DNA of 64,000 nucleotides. It comes from Sporosarcina sp. P32b (GTDB taxonomy: Bacteria; Bacillota; Bacilli; Bacillales_A; Planococcaceae). This document shows, piece by piece, positions 25,379-33,897 of this stretch. The stretch is taken from positions 1-64,000 of the forward strand of contig NZ_PDZB01000006.1 of the NCBI RefSeq assembly GCF_002743335.1, written 5' to 3'. Position numbers and translations under genes: made by a program. Each line of letters starts with the position of its first letter. Position 1 is the first letter of the stretch. The notes beneath the pieces are model-generated. The model searched no databases, had not been told where the DNA came from, and worked only from the letters and a program-made list of their open reading frames with translations.

Positions 25379-25745
25379 CGCTCATTAATTTGGCTGAGTG
25401 CTCTATATTGTGGCTTATCCGCTCTTAGTTTCTGGGCGAGTGCTCTATCAGTCCTTATAAATGCTCAATGTAGTCTTGGCTCCGCTCTATGTCATGGGGG
25501 GGAGCGCTCAATGCGATGCTTTCTATCTATGGCTGCTCAAGGTCAGGAGGTAACCAATGGATCCGTGCAAAGTCATCCCTTGAATCGCTCAATGCGACCC
25601 TAGATCCGCTCAAAGTTAGTGTTTAAGCGCTCTATGCAATGCTAAATCTGCTCAAAGTCAGTCGTTAACCGCTCATTGCATGGCGGCGTCCGCTCAATGT
25701 CACAAATTATCCGCTCTATCCAGCACATGCTCCGCTCATAAAATC
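25379..25745. repeat. Phased CGCTC-WWW array, about 21-bp period, partly degenerate
   Basis: About seventeen units beginning with (C/T)GCTC plus A/T-rich triplets (CGCTCATTAA, GCTCTATA, CGCTCAATG, CGCTCAAAGT, CGCTCATAAAA), mostly 20-22 bases apart, with a looser stretch around 25520-25580. It begins just after the ectC terminator and ends before the promoter region of the SodC-like gene. No coding function is evident. Confidence 0.8.
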
Positions 25746-25856
25746 CCGTTTACATGTTAGAATTGCGTTAAATAGGGTACACTACACACTATGAGTTCAT
25801 TATCCAAGCGGTAATGAGCAGTAATGTACATAACTTACACGAGGAGGAATTTAATT

Positions 25857-26453
25857 ATGTGGAAACTACCTAGTATTGTATTGGGCTCGGCATTATTGAT
25901 GGCAGCTTGCGGTGGCGCGGCGGATGAAGAAAAAGAACCGGTGAACGGCAGCGGTGATCCAGTCGTGGAAGAAGAGGGAACAGCGGAGCCTGAAGTGATG
26001 GCGCCGGTTATGAATGTTGACGGAGAAAAAATCGGTTCTGTAACGCTAACGCAAGGACCGTCTGGCGTAGCGATGGACATTGACGTAATGGGGCTTGAGC
26101 CAGGTGAACACGGGATGCACTTCCATGAAACGGGCGTCTGTACAGCGCCGGACTTTAAAGAGTCGGCTGGCGGTCACTTTAACCCAACGGATAAAAAACA
26201 CGGGTTAGAGAATCCGGAAGGACACCATGCAGGAGACTTGGAGAATCTTGTGGCGGATGAAGAAGGGAATGCAAAAGTTACTGTAACGACAGATGCAGTT
26301 ACGCTTGAGTCCGGAAAAGACAATTCATTAATTGATGAAGACGGAACAGCTTTGGTTATCCATGAAGGTCCGGATGATAACGTAACGGATCCAGCTGGTG
26401 ATTCAGGAACGCCATTTGCTTGTGCTGAGATTACATCTGAGAATATGAAGTAA
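25857..26453 (+). CDS. Cu/Zn superoxide dismutase-like lipoprotein
   Basis: A 198-residue lipoprotein: signal peptide with lipobox ending ACGG, an acidic linker, then a SodC domain. All usual metal ligands can be placed: GMHFHETGVC (two Cu His), GGHFNP (bridging His), KHG and GHHAGDL (Zn), and VIHEGPDD (Cu). Two Cys could form the family disulfide. The residue expected to be the active-site Arg (GARIACG in relatives) is replaced: the block reads GTPFACAE. Dismutase activity may therefore be altered. GAGGAGG precedes the ATG at 25857; the open frame continues upstream without a site. Confidence 0.87.
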   Translation: MWKLPSIVLGSALLMAACGGAADEEKEPVNGSGDPVVEEEGTAEPEVMAPVMNVDGEKIGSVTLTQGPSGVAMDIDVMGLEPGEHGMHFHETGVCTAPDFKESAGGHFNPTDKKHGLENPEGHHAGDLENLVADEEGNAKVTVTTDAVTLESGKDNSLIDEDGTALVIHEGPDDNVTDPAGDSGTPFACAEITSENMK

Positions 26454-26461
26454 TAAAGTAG

Positions 26462-26492
26462 GATGTCCCGGAGTTTTGGGGCATCTTTTTTT
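26462..26492 (+). terminator. Intrinsic terminator of the SodC-like gene
   Basis: Stem GATGTCCC (26462-26469) / GGGGCATC (26478-26485) followed by a run of T. Confidence 0.9.
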
Positions 26493-26511
26493 GTGTTGTT
26501 TCGACTTGTTT

Positions 26512-26658
26512 AAGTGCAAGTACAAGTACAAGTACAAGTACAAGTACAAGTACAAGTGCAAGTACAAGTACAAGTGCAAGTGCAAGTGCAAGTGCAAGTG
26601 CAAGTGCAAGTACAAGTGCAAGTGCAAGTGCAAGTGCAAGTGCAAGTGCAAGTGCACG
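26512..26658. repeat. Hexanucleotide simple repeat (CAAGTR)n
   Basis: About 24 uninterrupted copies of CAAGTA or CAAGTG. The first block is mostly CAAGTA and the second mostly CAAGTG, so two variants have expanded separately. It leaves open frames on both strands (poly Gln-Val, Lys-Cys/Tyr or Leu-His), none with a ribosome-binding site. Confidence 0.95.
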
Positions 26659-26679
26659 TGCTTGGAAAGAGTGAGTTAC

Positions 26680-26890
26680 TTAGTGAGTACGTGGGATGGA
26701 AGCTCCAGTTGGCGGACGCTTTTCCATGGGCCCGCGGTGAGCCAACCAGGTCGCGAGCTCCCTATTGGTTGTCTCACCTGATCGGGCTGATCCATCGGGA
26801 AGAGCCGTAACGAAGAACGGCTTTTGCGAGTAAAAGCGCAGCGTTATGAGCACATCTTTGCACTTCGCCCCCAACTTCCGCTTCCAACCT
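26680..26890. repeat. Dispersed palindromic repeat element
   Basis: Contains GGCGGACGCTTTTCCATGGG, GCGGTGAGCC, a CTCACCTGATCGG block and GAGCCGTAACGAAGAACGGC followed by TTTTGCGAG. The last block occurs in inverted orientation at about 54299-54330, and the first resembles the element at 37245-37330 read on the other strand. Confidence 0.7.
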
Positions 26891-27054
26891 ACTTTTATAG
26901 TGGAAGGACTAAGAACACTTACTGTCGATAGTGTGTGAATTATTGTTTTGTCTTAACTTATTTTAATTCAAGTACTGAAGTTCAAAAGTGTATTACAACA
27001 CTTACTTTAATGCGCAACGAAAAGTATCACCCACCCACACTGTAAGGGATTGGT

Positions 27055-27175
27055 GCGTAGGAGGGGCGACTCCTGGAGGATCAGTGGGACAGGTGAAACA
27101 CCCAGCGAGCGAAGCGAAGGGGTGTGGTTCACCGCCCGCCCTCCGGAAAGCGTCCCCTCCGAAGCACCATTCCCC
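27055..27175. repeat. Dispersed palindromic repeat element, well preserved
   Basis: A nearly complete copy: GGAGGGGCGACTCCTGGAGG at the left, GGACAGGTGAAACACCC and GGGTGTGGTTCACCGCCCGCC in the middle, and GGAAAGCGTCCCCTCC at the right. The outer arms pair, as do the central halves. The GCGAGCGAAGCG loop is typical of the family. No gene is present between 26660 and 27270. Confidence 0.75.
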
Positions 27176-27230
27176 ACCCCCAACACCACTGCCAGCCTCT
27201 CCATTAAACTATTGAAAAACTATTGAACAC

Positions 27231-27264
27231 GAAAAAAAGAACGCCCTCCCGGAAAGGGGCGTCC
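27231..27264 (-). terminator. Intrinsic terminator of the yxcD-like operon
   Basis: On the minus strand GGACGCCC (27264-27257) pairs with GGGCGTTC (27246-27239), with one mismatch, followed by seven T. Confidence 0.8.
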
Positions 27265-27270
27265 TGTTGA

Positions 27271-27561
27271 TTATCGAACAATCGCGATAATCCCTTCTTC
27301 ATCATCCAGCTTTAGCTGAATGCCTGCTGCCATCGGATCCTGATCGAGATACTGCTCGATCCAAAGGCGAAGCGCTTCGACTAGACGGGAGGTATCCAAA
27401 TGATGCATCTTGCCGTTTAGCTCGGCATCTGCTGAAAACCCAGTGTCGTCATCGTAAGCAAGTTCGACTTCCACGTCGTCTGGCATTGCACGTGACTCTT
27501 TTGCAATCAATACACATACTGCATTTACTACGTCCTGTTCGTAAATTATCTGTTGTTCCAT
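27271..27561 (-). CDS. yxcD: DUF2653 protein (YxcD-like)
   Basis: A 96-residue acidic protein matching the small DUF2653/YxcD family of Bacillales, of unknown function. It starts MEQQIIYEQDVVNAVCVLIA and carries no catalytic motif I can name. Its start lies inside the 3' end of the upstream gene (16-base overlap), so the two are translationally coupled, and a terminator follows. The partner is a membrane protein with a glycine-rich segment. Confidence 0.75.
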   Translation of the reverse strand: MEQQIIYEQDVVNAVCVLIAKESRAMPDDVEVELAYDDDTGFSADAELNGKMHHLDTSRLVEALRLWIEQYLDQDPMAAGIQLKLDDEEGIIAIVR

Positions 27562-27995
27562 TGATTCATGTCCTCATTGCGTTTACGCTCTTTCTCTTTG
27601 AAGATCGCGAAAATCTTCCGAACCATGTAAATGATGAAGACAATCGCTAACACGTTAATGAGCAAGCCCATAATGGATCCAAGCATACCCATATTCGCAA
27701 ACAAGCTGCCGAATAATAGACCTGCCAGTCCACCAACGAATAGACCTTTCATTAAGCCGCCACCCATACCGCCTGGCTTCTTAGCTGTCTTACCTGCTGT
27801 TGCTTTATCGTTACTTTGATTGGTATCTTGTTTCTTTTCTGCTTTGTTCGGTTGTACACGGTTAGGTGTACTGAAGCTCTTCTTACCAGACTTATAGCCA
27901 CGTGCTTCGGCAGTAATTTCATCTTGGAAGATGATGTTCCCGATTGGCGACAAAATCAATGTCGCAGCGAGGAAAAATGCAGCAAATTTTTTCAA
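27546..27995 (-). CDS. Tim44-like small membrane protein
   Basis: A 149-residue protein with an N-terminal signal peptide or anchor (residues 1-20), a basic Lys/Ser/Asn-rich segment (about 30-75), a Gly-rich helix-packing stretch (GGMGGGLMKGLFVGGLAGLLFGSLFANMG) and a second membrane helix near 105-125, ending in a charged tail. Such proteins are often annotated as Tim44-like from the glycine-rich region; no translocase role is shown. It is coupled to the YxcD-like gene. Confidence 0.6.
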   Translation of the reverse strand: MKKFAAFFLAATLILSPIGNIIFQDEITAEARGYKSGKKSFSTPNRVQPNKAEKKQDTNQSNDKATAGKTAKKPGGMGGGLMKGLFVGGLAGLLFGSLFANMGMLGSIMGLLINVLAIVFIIYMVRKIFAIFKEKERKRNEDMNQWNNR

Positions 27996-28093
27996 TTGAT
28001 AATCTCCTTTAATGCTGTAGTGAAGGTCTTGGATCTACCCATGCCCTTCTCTTTATTTTACTGGATAACTAGCCGTAATGAAAGGAAATTCCC

Positions 28094-29221
28094 TTACTTA
28101 GCGAAGAAGTTTTCCGTATAAAATGGCTGTTCTTTGTCGTTGAAATCTACACCGATCCCAAGGAACTGATAGTCGCGGATTAATATGTTTTCTCGGTGGC
28201 CTTTTGAATTCATTAGCCCTTCGTGTGCAAAGATACTGCTGGATTGACCATATGCTAGATTTTCACCGGCACTGACGAATTGGACGCCTTGTTTTTTCAT
28301 GCGATCGAAAGGGGACTCGCCTTGTAAGTTTTCATGGCTGAAGTAATCTTGCACTGCCATATCGGTACTATGTAGACGTGCCGTTTCAGATGCGAGTTCA
28401 TCCCATGTTAAAATGGAACGACCGTGGCGAACTCTTGCCGCGTTCGTCAAATCAAATAATTGCATCTCAAAGCCTTGGCGCATCGCATCGTTTTGAGGGG
28501 CGTAGAGCGCGGACTTTCTTTGCTCTAGCGAATCCGAGATTAATTGTACTGCGGTTACGGTATTTTCATTATGCAGATCATAAAAAACATACATATAGAG
28601 TCCATCTGAATGAAAGATGTCCATGCCCTCATCGTTTTGCAACTTATAAATGTTTGCCCCTTTACGGATTTCAGAGATTGGTTCGCCGAGTCCTTGACGT
28701 ACTTCTGCTTTTGGCACGCCGTATTCGATACCGATAGATGAAGCAATCAGGCGATCATTTGTATAAATCGCATTGACGCGACGTTTAATATCGTATGACA
28801 GCATGACAAAGTTCTGATAGTTATCATGGAACGTCAGCCATTCTGTGCCGTATTCATTAACGGATTTCCGCGTAGGGTCTCCGAGCTTTTCCTTCACTTG
28901 TGCTTCGGTTGTACCGATTTCGATATTGTGAATAGAAATAATACCTGTTGCCGGCGCATCGAGCACAGGTTGGGCAACTTCCTCTGGGGGACTGCTTCCG
29001 TTTGCTTTTTCGGAAATGAATGTAATTAAATCGACAATCGATTCTTTTGTATAGTCAAGCGCAGATCCAACTACTTCCTCGTTCAGCACAGTTTCTACTT
29101 TGGCATCAAGCGGATCGAGAAACGATAAATCCACGTGTTCTGATACCGGGCCTTCCCATAAGGGCTTGAAAGCGTAGAGTAGTACGGCGAGAAAGAGTAA
29201 CTGAAACAGGCGTTTTATCAT
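28094..29221 (-). CDS. ylbC: CAP-domain protein with CAP-associated domain (YlbC-like)
   Basis: A 375-residue protein with an N-terminal membrane anchor or signal (about residues 5-18), a CAP-associated N-terminal domain (about 95-235, beginning SIHNIEIGTTEAQVKEKLG) and a C-terminal CAP/SCP domain (about 250-370) with TNAARVRHG, DYFSHENLQGESPFDRM, AGENLAYG and SKGHRENIL. The order and length agree with B. subtilis YlbC. It is probably outside the membrane; the function of bacterial CAP proteins is not settled. Monocistronic. Confidence 0.87.
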   Translation of the reverse strand: MIKRLFQLLFLAVLLYAFKPLWEGPVSEHVDLSFLDPLDAKVETVLNEEVVGSALDYTKESIVDLITFISEKANGSSPPEEVAQPVLDAPATGIISIHNIEIGTTEAQVKEKLGDPTRKSVNEYGTEWLTFHDNYQNFVMLSYDIKRRVNAIYTNDRLIASSIGIEYGVPKAEVRQGLGEPISEIRKGANIYKLQNDEGMDIFHSDGLYMYVFYDLHNENTVTAVQLISDSLEQRKSALYAPQNDAMRQGFEMQLFDLTNAARVRHGRSILTWDELASETARLHSTDMAVQDYFSHENLQGESPFDRMKKQGVQFVSAGENLAYGQSSSIFAHEGLMNSKGHRENILIRDYQFLGIGVDFNDKEQPFYTENFFAK

Positions 29222-29366
29222 AAGAAACCCACTCCTCCATCACATTATACTCTGTTTCCCCCTCAGCAATACAGTGGTAACTATGAAATGTTGAAAATTA
29301 TCCTCCAGAGTAGCAGGAAAAAGGGTATACTAAAAAAAGAATGGAAGTTTGGAAGGAGTGGATGGC

Positions 29367-29465
29367 ATGTTCGGTGGTGTGAGCAGTGTACCTTCCTGGT
29401 TTTATATAGTCGCAATTGCAGTCGTTATATTGCTTGTCCTGATTACGGAATGGCGAACAAGATGA
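29367..29465 (+). CDS. Predicted 32-residue single-span membrane protein
   Basis: A very short gene: ATG at 29367 with GGAAGGAGTG just upstream, 32 codons, stop TGA. The peptide starts MFGGVSSVPSWFYI, has one strongly hydrophobic helix (about residues 11-27) and ends EWRTR, a classic positive-inside single-span protein. It lies 32 bases before the next gene, so they are probably cotranscribed. I do not recognise a family. Confidence 0.6.
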   Translation: MFGGVSSVPSWFYIVAIAVVILLVLITEWRTR

Positions 29466-29497
29466 ACACTGAATATCAAGAGAAAGAAGGAAAAAAT

Positions 29498-29959
29498 ATG
29501 TTAACATTTGAAGAAAAACAACAGATTATAGAAGAGTTCCCGGAGTTAGTGAAGAAAGAAGTGTCTATGAAGCGCTTGAACTATCATTATGAAGAGTCTT
29601 TATACGATAAAACGGTAGTCGTGCAGCATTTGCACCCGAACGGTAACGCATTTGTTTACGTAGCAGATGTGAAAGGCTATGAGGCAGATGACCGCGGTCT
29701 AGTCAATGTACGCGAATACTCTGCGGATGAATTCCGTGCAGTGATTCGTGCGGCAATTGAAGGATTGGCGACAGAAGTAGAGGAACCTGAAACGATCGCA
29801 GAAACATGGCAGAATTCCAATGGTCAGATGCTGACACTTCTTGAAGAAGATGGCTTCTTTAATATTTACCATGAAGTAAACTTGGAAGAAGGCTTCGGAG
29901 ATTACGGTGAGGCGGCAAGTTATTTGAAAGAAGAAGGCTTTTCCGTCAAAACGAAATAA
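29498..29959 (+). CDS. Conserved-looking acidic cytoplasmic protein, unknown function
   Basis: A 153-residue acidic soluble protein beginning MLTFEEKQQIIEEFPELVKKEVSMKRLNYHYEES, with no motif I can name. The frame is open 210 bases upstream, but that part overlaps the 32-residue membrane gene in another frame; the ATG at 29498 has GAAGGA upstream and begins the coding-like sequence. It lies between two small membrane-protein genes on the same strand, suggesting a three-gene operon ended by the terminator at 30159. Confidence 0.75.
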   Translation: MLTFEEKQQIIEEFPELVKKEVSMKRLNYHYEESLYDKTVVVQHLHPNGNAFVYVADVKGYEADDRGLVNVREYSADEFRAVIRAAIEGLATEVEEPETIAETWQNSNGQMLTLLEEDGFFNIYHEVNLEEGFGDYGEAASYLKEEGFSVKTK

Positions 29960-29980
29960 CAGCTACAGGAGTGATATCGA

Positions 29981-30148
29981 ATGAAGGGTAAAACAGTTGC
30001 GATTTGGCTGATTGTCGTGTTGATTGTGGCGGTAGTGGGCGTCGTATTAATGGTTCAGACTACCTTCAAAAATAATCCTACACAAAAAAATCATCAATCA
30101 TTGGACAACCAGTCGTATACCGAAATCGGCACATTTGGTTGGCAATAA
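29981..30148 (+). CDS. Predicted 55-residue single-span membrane protein
   Basis: A short gene with AGGAGTGAT seven bases before the ATG. The 55-residue product has one long hydrophobic helix (about residues 6-26, WLIVVLIVAVVGVVLMV) and a polar Asn/Gln-rich tail ending GTFGWQ. It begins 21 bases after the preceding stop, so it is probably the last gene of the same small operon. Family not recognised; coding is supported by the site, the helix and spacing. Confidence 0.65.
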   Translation: MKGKTVAIWLIVVLIVAVVGVVLMVQTTFKNNPTQKNHQSLDNQSYTEIGTFGWQ

Positions 30149-30158
30149 AAGAAGAAGA

Positions 30159-30203
30159 GCCTGTTGAGAATATACGATTCTCAACAGGCACTTTTTATTT
30201 TTT
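30159..30203 (+). terminator. Strong convergent terminator
   Basis: Perfect 13-bp stem GCCTGTTGAGAAT (30159-30171) / ATTCTCAACAGGC (30177-30189) followed by ACTTTTTATTTTTT. It ends the small-protein operon and lies where the convergent MMPL gene also ends. Confidence 0.93.
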
Positions 30204-32345
30204 CACACTATATTTCTGGCTATTCGAACGATACAAGCCTTTACCAAACGGCAACCACCAGTTCCATTTGCCAAACAGTTTCATTAAGCTCGGAACTAGC
30301 AACAGTCTGATAATCGTCGCATCGATCGCCACTGCGACTGCAATCCCGACGCCGATTTGCTTCACGGGCATGACGTCTGTAAACGCAAAGGCGCCTGTTA
30401 GAACGATCATAATCAGCGCGGCAGACGTGATGACTTTACTCGTCGTGGCCAGTCCTTCGACTGTAGATTTATCATTATCGAACGACTGCGCGAACTCTTC
30501 TTGCATGCGCGAGATTAAGAATACTTCATAGTCCATGCTCAAGCCAAACACGAGACTGAAGACGATGACTGGAATGATGAGCGCTACGGTACCTGGATTT
30601 AATCCGAAGTGGCCATACTGGAATATATAGACGAGAATGCCGAATGTTGCGGATAATCCGAGAATATTCATCAGAATCGCCTTCACTGGAATGATCAATG
30701 AACGGAATGCGAACATCAAGATGAAGAAGGTAGAGACGATGATAATGAGCAATACGTATACGATGTGATCCGCTATTTCATCGAAGATTTCCTGGTTAAA
30801 CCGCGGTTCACCGCCAAGCAAAATGTTAAAACCGGTATCTTTCTCTGACCAATCGCGGATCCAGTCTTGTGCTTCATTGGAACTGCCGGCAGCCTGTAAT
30901 GTCACGGGAATGAACAAGCGGTTACCGCTGTCTGTGAATTTCTTCAATACCGGATTGAGCTGGTCGTACATTTGCGGAATACGAAGCGTTTGCTCCCATT
31001 GCGCAACATTATCAATTCCGCTGATCGTAAAGGCCGTCGAAATATCTTTGACCAAAGCATCGTCCGTCAACTGATCTTGTAACGTTAACATGTCGTGAAG
31101 ACCTTCCGTCGTCTTCCAACTACCGTCACGCTCTGCGATCAAGAAAACAGTGCTCTCGTCGCCTAAACCAAATGTATCTTGCATCTGTTCAAAAGCTACA
31201 CGAGTATCAAAGGTTTCCGGTAGTGAATCAATCTGCGGGATCGTTAATTCCATATTTTTTACTGGAATTACAGCAATGGCAAGTAACACAAATGCTACGA
31301 TCGCAATCGTAACGGGGCGCTTAATTACATAATGCGCAAACTTTCTCCAACCGTTCGCATCTTCGCCACGCTCTTTTAGCAAACGTCCTTTATGGATGCG
31401 ATCACCGAGCATCAGCAGAACGGAAGGCAGAAGAGTAAGGGAAGAAACGACCGCCATCCCGACGACAATCATCCCTCCGAGTGCGATATTCATGAAAATA
31501 TCTACTTGGATAAGAAGCATTGCACCGAGTCCAATGAACACACAAACAGCAGAGAAAATAATCGAACGACCAGCAGTGCGAATCGTCATGATGATAGACT
31601 CTGTCACGCTGCGTTTAGTCAGCTCTTCCCGATAGCGACTAATGAATAATAACGCGAAGTCGATCGAGAGGGCGAGACCGAGCATCGGTACGATATTCAG
31701 TACGAAAATGGAAAGGTCCACCGTATTGCCGAGCAATGCTAAAATGCCGAGAGTAGAGACGACCGTGCCAATGCCGACGATCAATGGAACGAATGAAGCC
31801 ACGATGGTGCCAAACGCAAACAGCAACACAATAATCGCAATCGGCAAACCAATTGCTTCAGCTGTCATCAAATCGCGTTGACTAGCCTGGTTGACGTCGT
31901 GTTCAAATGCTCCTCCGCCAGTGAGCGTCACGCCTGGTTGACCATCGATTTCACCGCGGATATCTTCCACGACTTGCGGCATATCATCAGGCGCCGTATC
32001 AAATTGCAACAAGGCATAGGATAAGTCTTTCGTATACTGCGCTTTTTCAGCTAGAGGGGATACGATATCCGACATGACACCGAGCTTCTCCAGCTGATCA
32101 AGTGAAGTATCGATTTCTGCGTCAGTTTTTCCGTCAAAAACTAAAAACAAAGACTCTGCAGGTAAGCCGAAGTCTTCCGAGATAATCTTCATCACTTGTT
32201 CGTGCTCACCGTCTACACGGAAGCCGTCTCCAGCAAGTAGGCCGGGCAATTGGATGGCGAAATACGTCATCACCCCAAATAGTAAAATCCAAAACGTGAA
32301 AATCCATTTATATGATTGGGTTACAAACTTCCCGAAACGTTGCAA
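30195..32345 (-). CDS. MMPL-family RND-like exporter (YdfJ-like)
   Basis: A roughly 716-residue transporter with two internally repeated halves, each having one membrane helix, a large extracytoplasmic loop and five more helices (about 12 helices in all), the MMPL/RND layout. Motifs such as LALSIDFALLFISRYREEL and VFGLSMDYEVFLISRMQEEF mark the repeated proton-relay helix 4. It probably exports lipids or drugs. An ATG at 32351 is only one base from AGGAGG; the TTG at 32345 has ideal spacing, so I place the start there. Monocistronic. Confidence 0.85.
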   Translation of the reverse strand: MQRFGKFVTQSYKWIFTFWILLFGVMTYFAIQLPGLLAGDGFRVDGEHEQVMKIISEDFGLPAESLFLVFDGKTDAEIDTSLDQLEKLGVMSDIVSPLAEKAQYTKDLSYALLQFDTAPDDMPQVVEDIRGEIDGQPGVTLTGGGAFEHDVNQASQRDLMTAEAIGLPIAIIVLLFAFGTIVASFVPLIVGIGTVVSTLGILALLGNTVDLSIFVLNIVPMLGLALSIDFALLFISRYREELTKRSVTESIIMTIRTAGRSIIFSAVCVFIGLGAMLLIQVDIFMNIALGGMIVVGMAVVSSLTLLPSVLLMLGDRIHKGRLLKERGEDANGWRKFAHYVIKRPVTIAIVAFVLLAIAVIPVKNMELTIPQIDSLPETFDTRVAFEQMQDTFGLGDESTVFLIAERDGSWKTTEGLHDMLTLQDQLTDDALVKDISTAFTISGIDNVAQWEQTLRIPQMYDQLNPVLKKFTDSGNRLFIPVTLQAAGSSNEAQDWIRDWSEKDTGFNILLGGEPRFNQEIFDEIADHIVYVLLIIIVSTFFILMFAFRSLIIPVKAILMNILGLSATFGILVYIFQYGHFGLNPGTVALIIPVIVFSLVFGLSMDYEVFLISRMQEEFAQSFDNDKSTVEGLATTSKVITSAALIMIVLTGAFAFTDVMPVKQIGVGIAVAVAIDATIIRLLLVPSLMKLFGKWNWWLPFGKGLYRSNSQKYSVKK

Positions 32346-32451
32346 CGTCATTCCTCCTCACTCAATGCATAAAATTCATTCATCTCATATCTATGCTTAT
32401 CATAACAAGGAAATATAGAGAAGTGTTACGCAAATATGGAAAGAAATGCAC

Positions 32452-32482
32452 AAAAAAACCACTTCCTAAAAGGAAGTGGTTT
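32452..32482 (-). terminator. Intrinsic terminator of the cold-shock gene
   Basis: On the minus strand AACCACTTCC (32481-32472) pairs with GGAAGTGGTT (32466-32457) and is followed by a T run. Confidence 0.92.
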
Positions 32483-32493
32483 GTATAGTTAAA

Positions 32494-32694
32494 TTAGTTT
32501 TTAGTTACGTTAGTAGCTTGAAGTCCGCGTTGTCCTTGTTCGATCTCGAAAGACACGTCTTGACCTTCTTCAAGAGTTTTGAATCCGTCACCTTGAATAG
32601 CTGAGAAGTGTACGAATACGTCGTCGCCATCTTCACGTTCGATGAAGCCATAACCTTTTTCTGCGTTAAACCATTTTACTTTACCTTGTTCCAT
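32494..32694 (-). CDS. csp: Cold-shock protein (CspA/CspB family)
   Basis: A 66-residue single CSD domain beginning [19 protein letters not shown], with RNP1 (KGYGFIE) and RNP2 (VFVHFS) for single-stranded nucleic-acid binding. These proteins act as RNA chaperones during cold shock and growth. The frame extends 11 codons upstream, but GAGGAGG sits nine bases before the ATG at 32694. A 150-base A/T-rich upstream region could be the usual long regulatory leader. Confidence 0.95.
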   Translation of the reverse strand: MEQGKVKWFNAEKGYGFIEREDGDDVFVHFSAIQGDGFKTLEEGQDVSFEIEQGQRGLQATNVTKN

Positions 32695-32885
32695 GTTTGT
32701 TTCCTCCTCGTGCACACTCGTGTACACATTGTATTACTATCCTTGCTCAATTTCTAAAAAACGGTCGAGATAAATCGTAGACCAACGTCGAACAAAAATA
32801 ATTCTTCTTTATCATAACAAGAAAAGGCAGATAAAGCAAGTAGAATGATTAGTTGAAGAGAATGGTCGCTTGGATTCTTAGGCAG

Positions 32886-33884
32886 TTATAGGAAAAGTGT
32901 GAATATTTTATAGACGACTGCAGCCATTAAAGCAGAGATTGGCATCGTGATAATCCACGTCAAAACGATCTTCTGTGCAACTCCCCATTTCACCCCTTTT
33001 AAGCGTTGCGCTGAACCGACTCCCATAATAGAAGAAGAGATAACGTGCGTCGTGCTGACAGGTAAATGAAGGAGGGTAGCGCTGAAAATAATGACTGCGG
33101 AGTTCAAATCAGACGCAATCCCGTGAATCGGTCGGATTTTCATAATCTTGCCGCCAACGGTCTTGATTATCTTATATCCGCCGATTGACGTCCCGATTCC
33201 CATCGCCGTCGCCGCCGCAATCCGTACCCATAATTGGATATCATCGGTTGTCTGCAATTCTGCTGCGATCAACGCCATCGTAATAATTCCCATCGCCTTT
33301 TGCGCATCATTCGTACCGTGCGTGAACGATTGAATTGCTGCCGTACCGATTTGCATGTAACGAATCCGACGGTTGGCTTTAAATAAATTACGATTTTTTA
33401 ATACCGTACGTAATAGGGTCATGACAAGAAATCCGCCGACGAGTGCAATGATAGGAGATAGCAACAGCGCCTGAATGATTTTAATGAAGCCGCTGTAATT
33501 TAAAATGCCGAATCCGGCTGCCGCAATCGCTGAGCCGGCAATAGAGCCGATCAGTGCATGCGACGAGCTAGAAGGAATTCCAAAATACCACGTGACCAAG
33601 TTCCAGATAATCGCGGAAACGAGTGCTGCCAAAATAACGAGAGAACCATTTTCTAATAAGAACGGATCGACAATATCTTTCGTAATGGTTTTTGCTACGC
33701 CTGTGAATGTCAGCGCACCAACGAAGTTCATCGTGGCGGCAAGCATAATCGCAGTCCGTGGTTTCAATGCGCGAGTCGATACCGAAGTAGCGATCGCGTT
33801 GGCTGTATCGTGGAAACCATTGATGAAGTCGAATGCCAAGGCAAATACCACGACGAGAATGGTTAGTATGAGAATCGTATCCAT
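32886..33884 (-). CDS. pit: Low-affinity inorganic phosphate transporter (Pit family)
   Basis: A 332-residue PiT-family membrane carrier with about ten hydrophobic segments. The two family signatures are visible: GFHDTANAIATSVSTRALKP near the N-terminus and its inverted partner FTHGTNDAQKAMGIITMAL in the middle. It imports metal-phosphate with protons. It lies 13 bases after a DUF47 regulator-like gene, the usual pairing (ykaA-pit). Confidence 0.92.
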   Translation of the reverse strand: MDTILILTILVVVFALAFDFINGFHDTANAIATSVSTRALKPRTAIMLAATMNFVGALTFTGVAKTITKDIVDPFLLENGSLVILAALVSAIIWNLVTWYFGIPSSSSHALIGSIAGSAIAAAGFGILNYSGFIKIIQALLLSPIIALVGGFLVMTLLRTVLKNRNLFKANRRIRYMQIGTAAIQSFTHGTNDAQKAMGIITMALIAAELQTTDDIQLWVRIAAATAMGIGTSIGGYKIIKTVGGKIMKIRPIHGIASDLNSAVIIFSATLLHLPVSTTHVISSSIMGVGSAQRLKGVKWGVAQKIVLTWIITMPISALMAAVVYKIFTLFL

Positions 33885-33897
33885 CGCTTAGGACTCC

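Noticed and set aside
26514-26810. Poly Gln-Val open frame
   Set aside because: It is only the translation of the CAAGTR simple repeat, with no start site.
27007-27215. Open frames within the palindromic repeat at 27 kb
   Set aside because: They arise from the repeat itself, on both strands, without ribosome-binding sites.
29288-29497. N-terminal extension of the 153-residue acidic protein
   Set aside because: It overlaps the 32-residue membrane-protein gene in another frame and is not protein-like.
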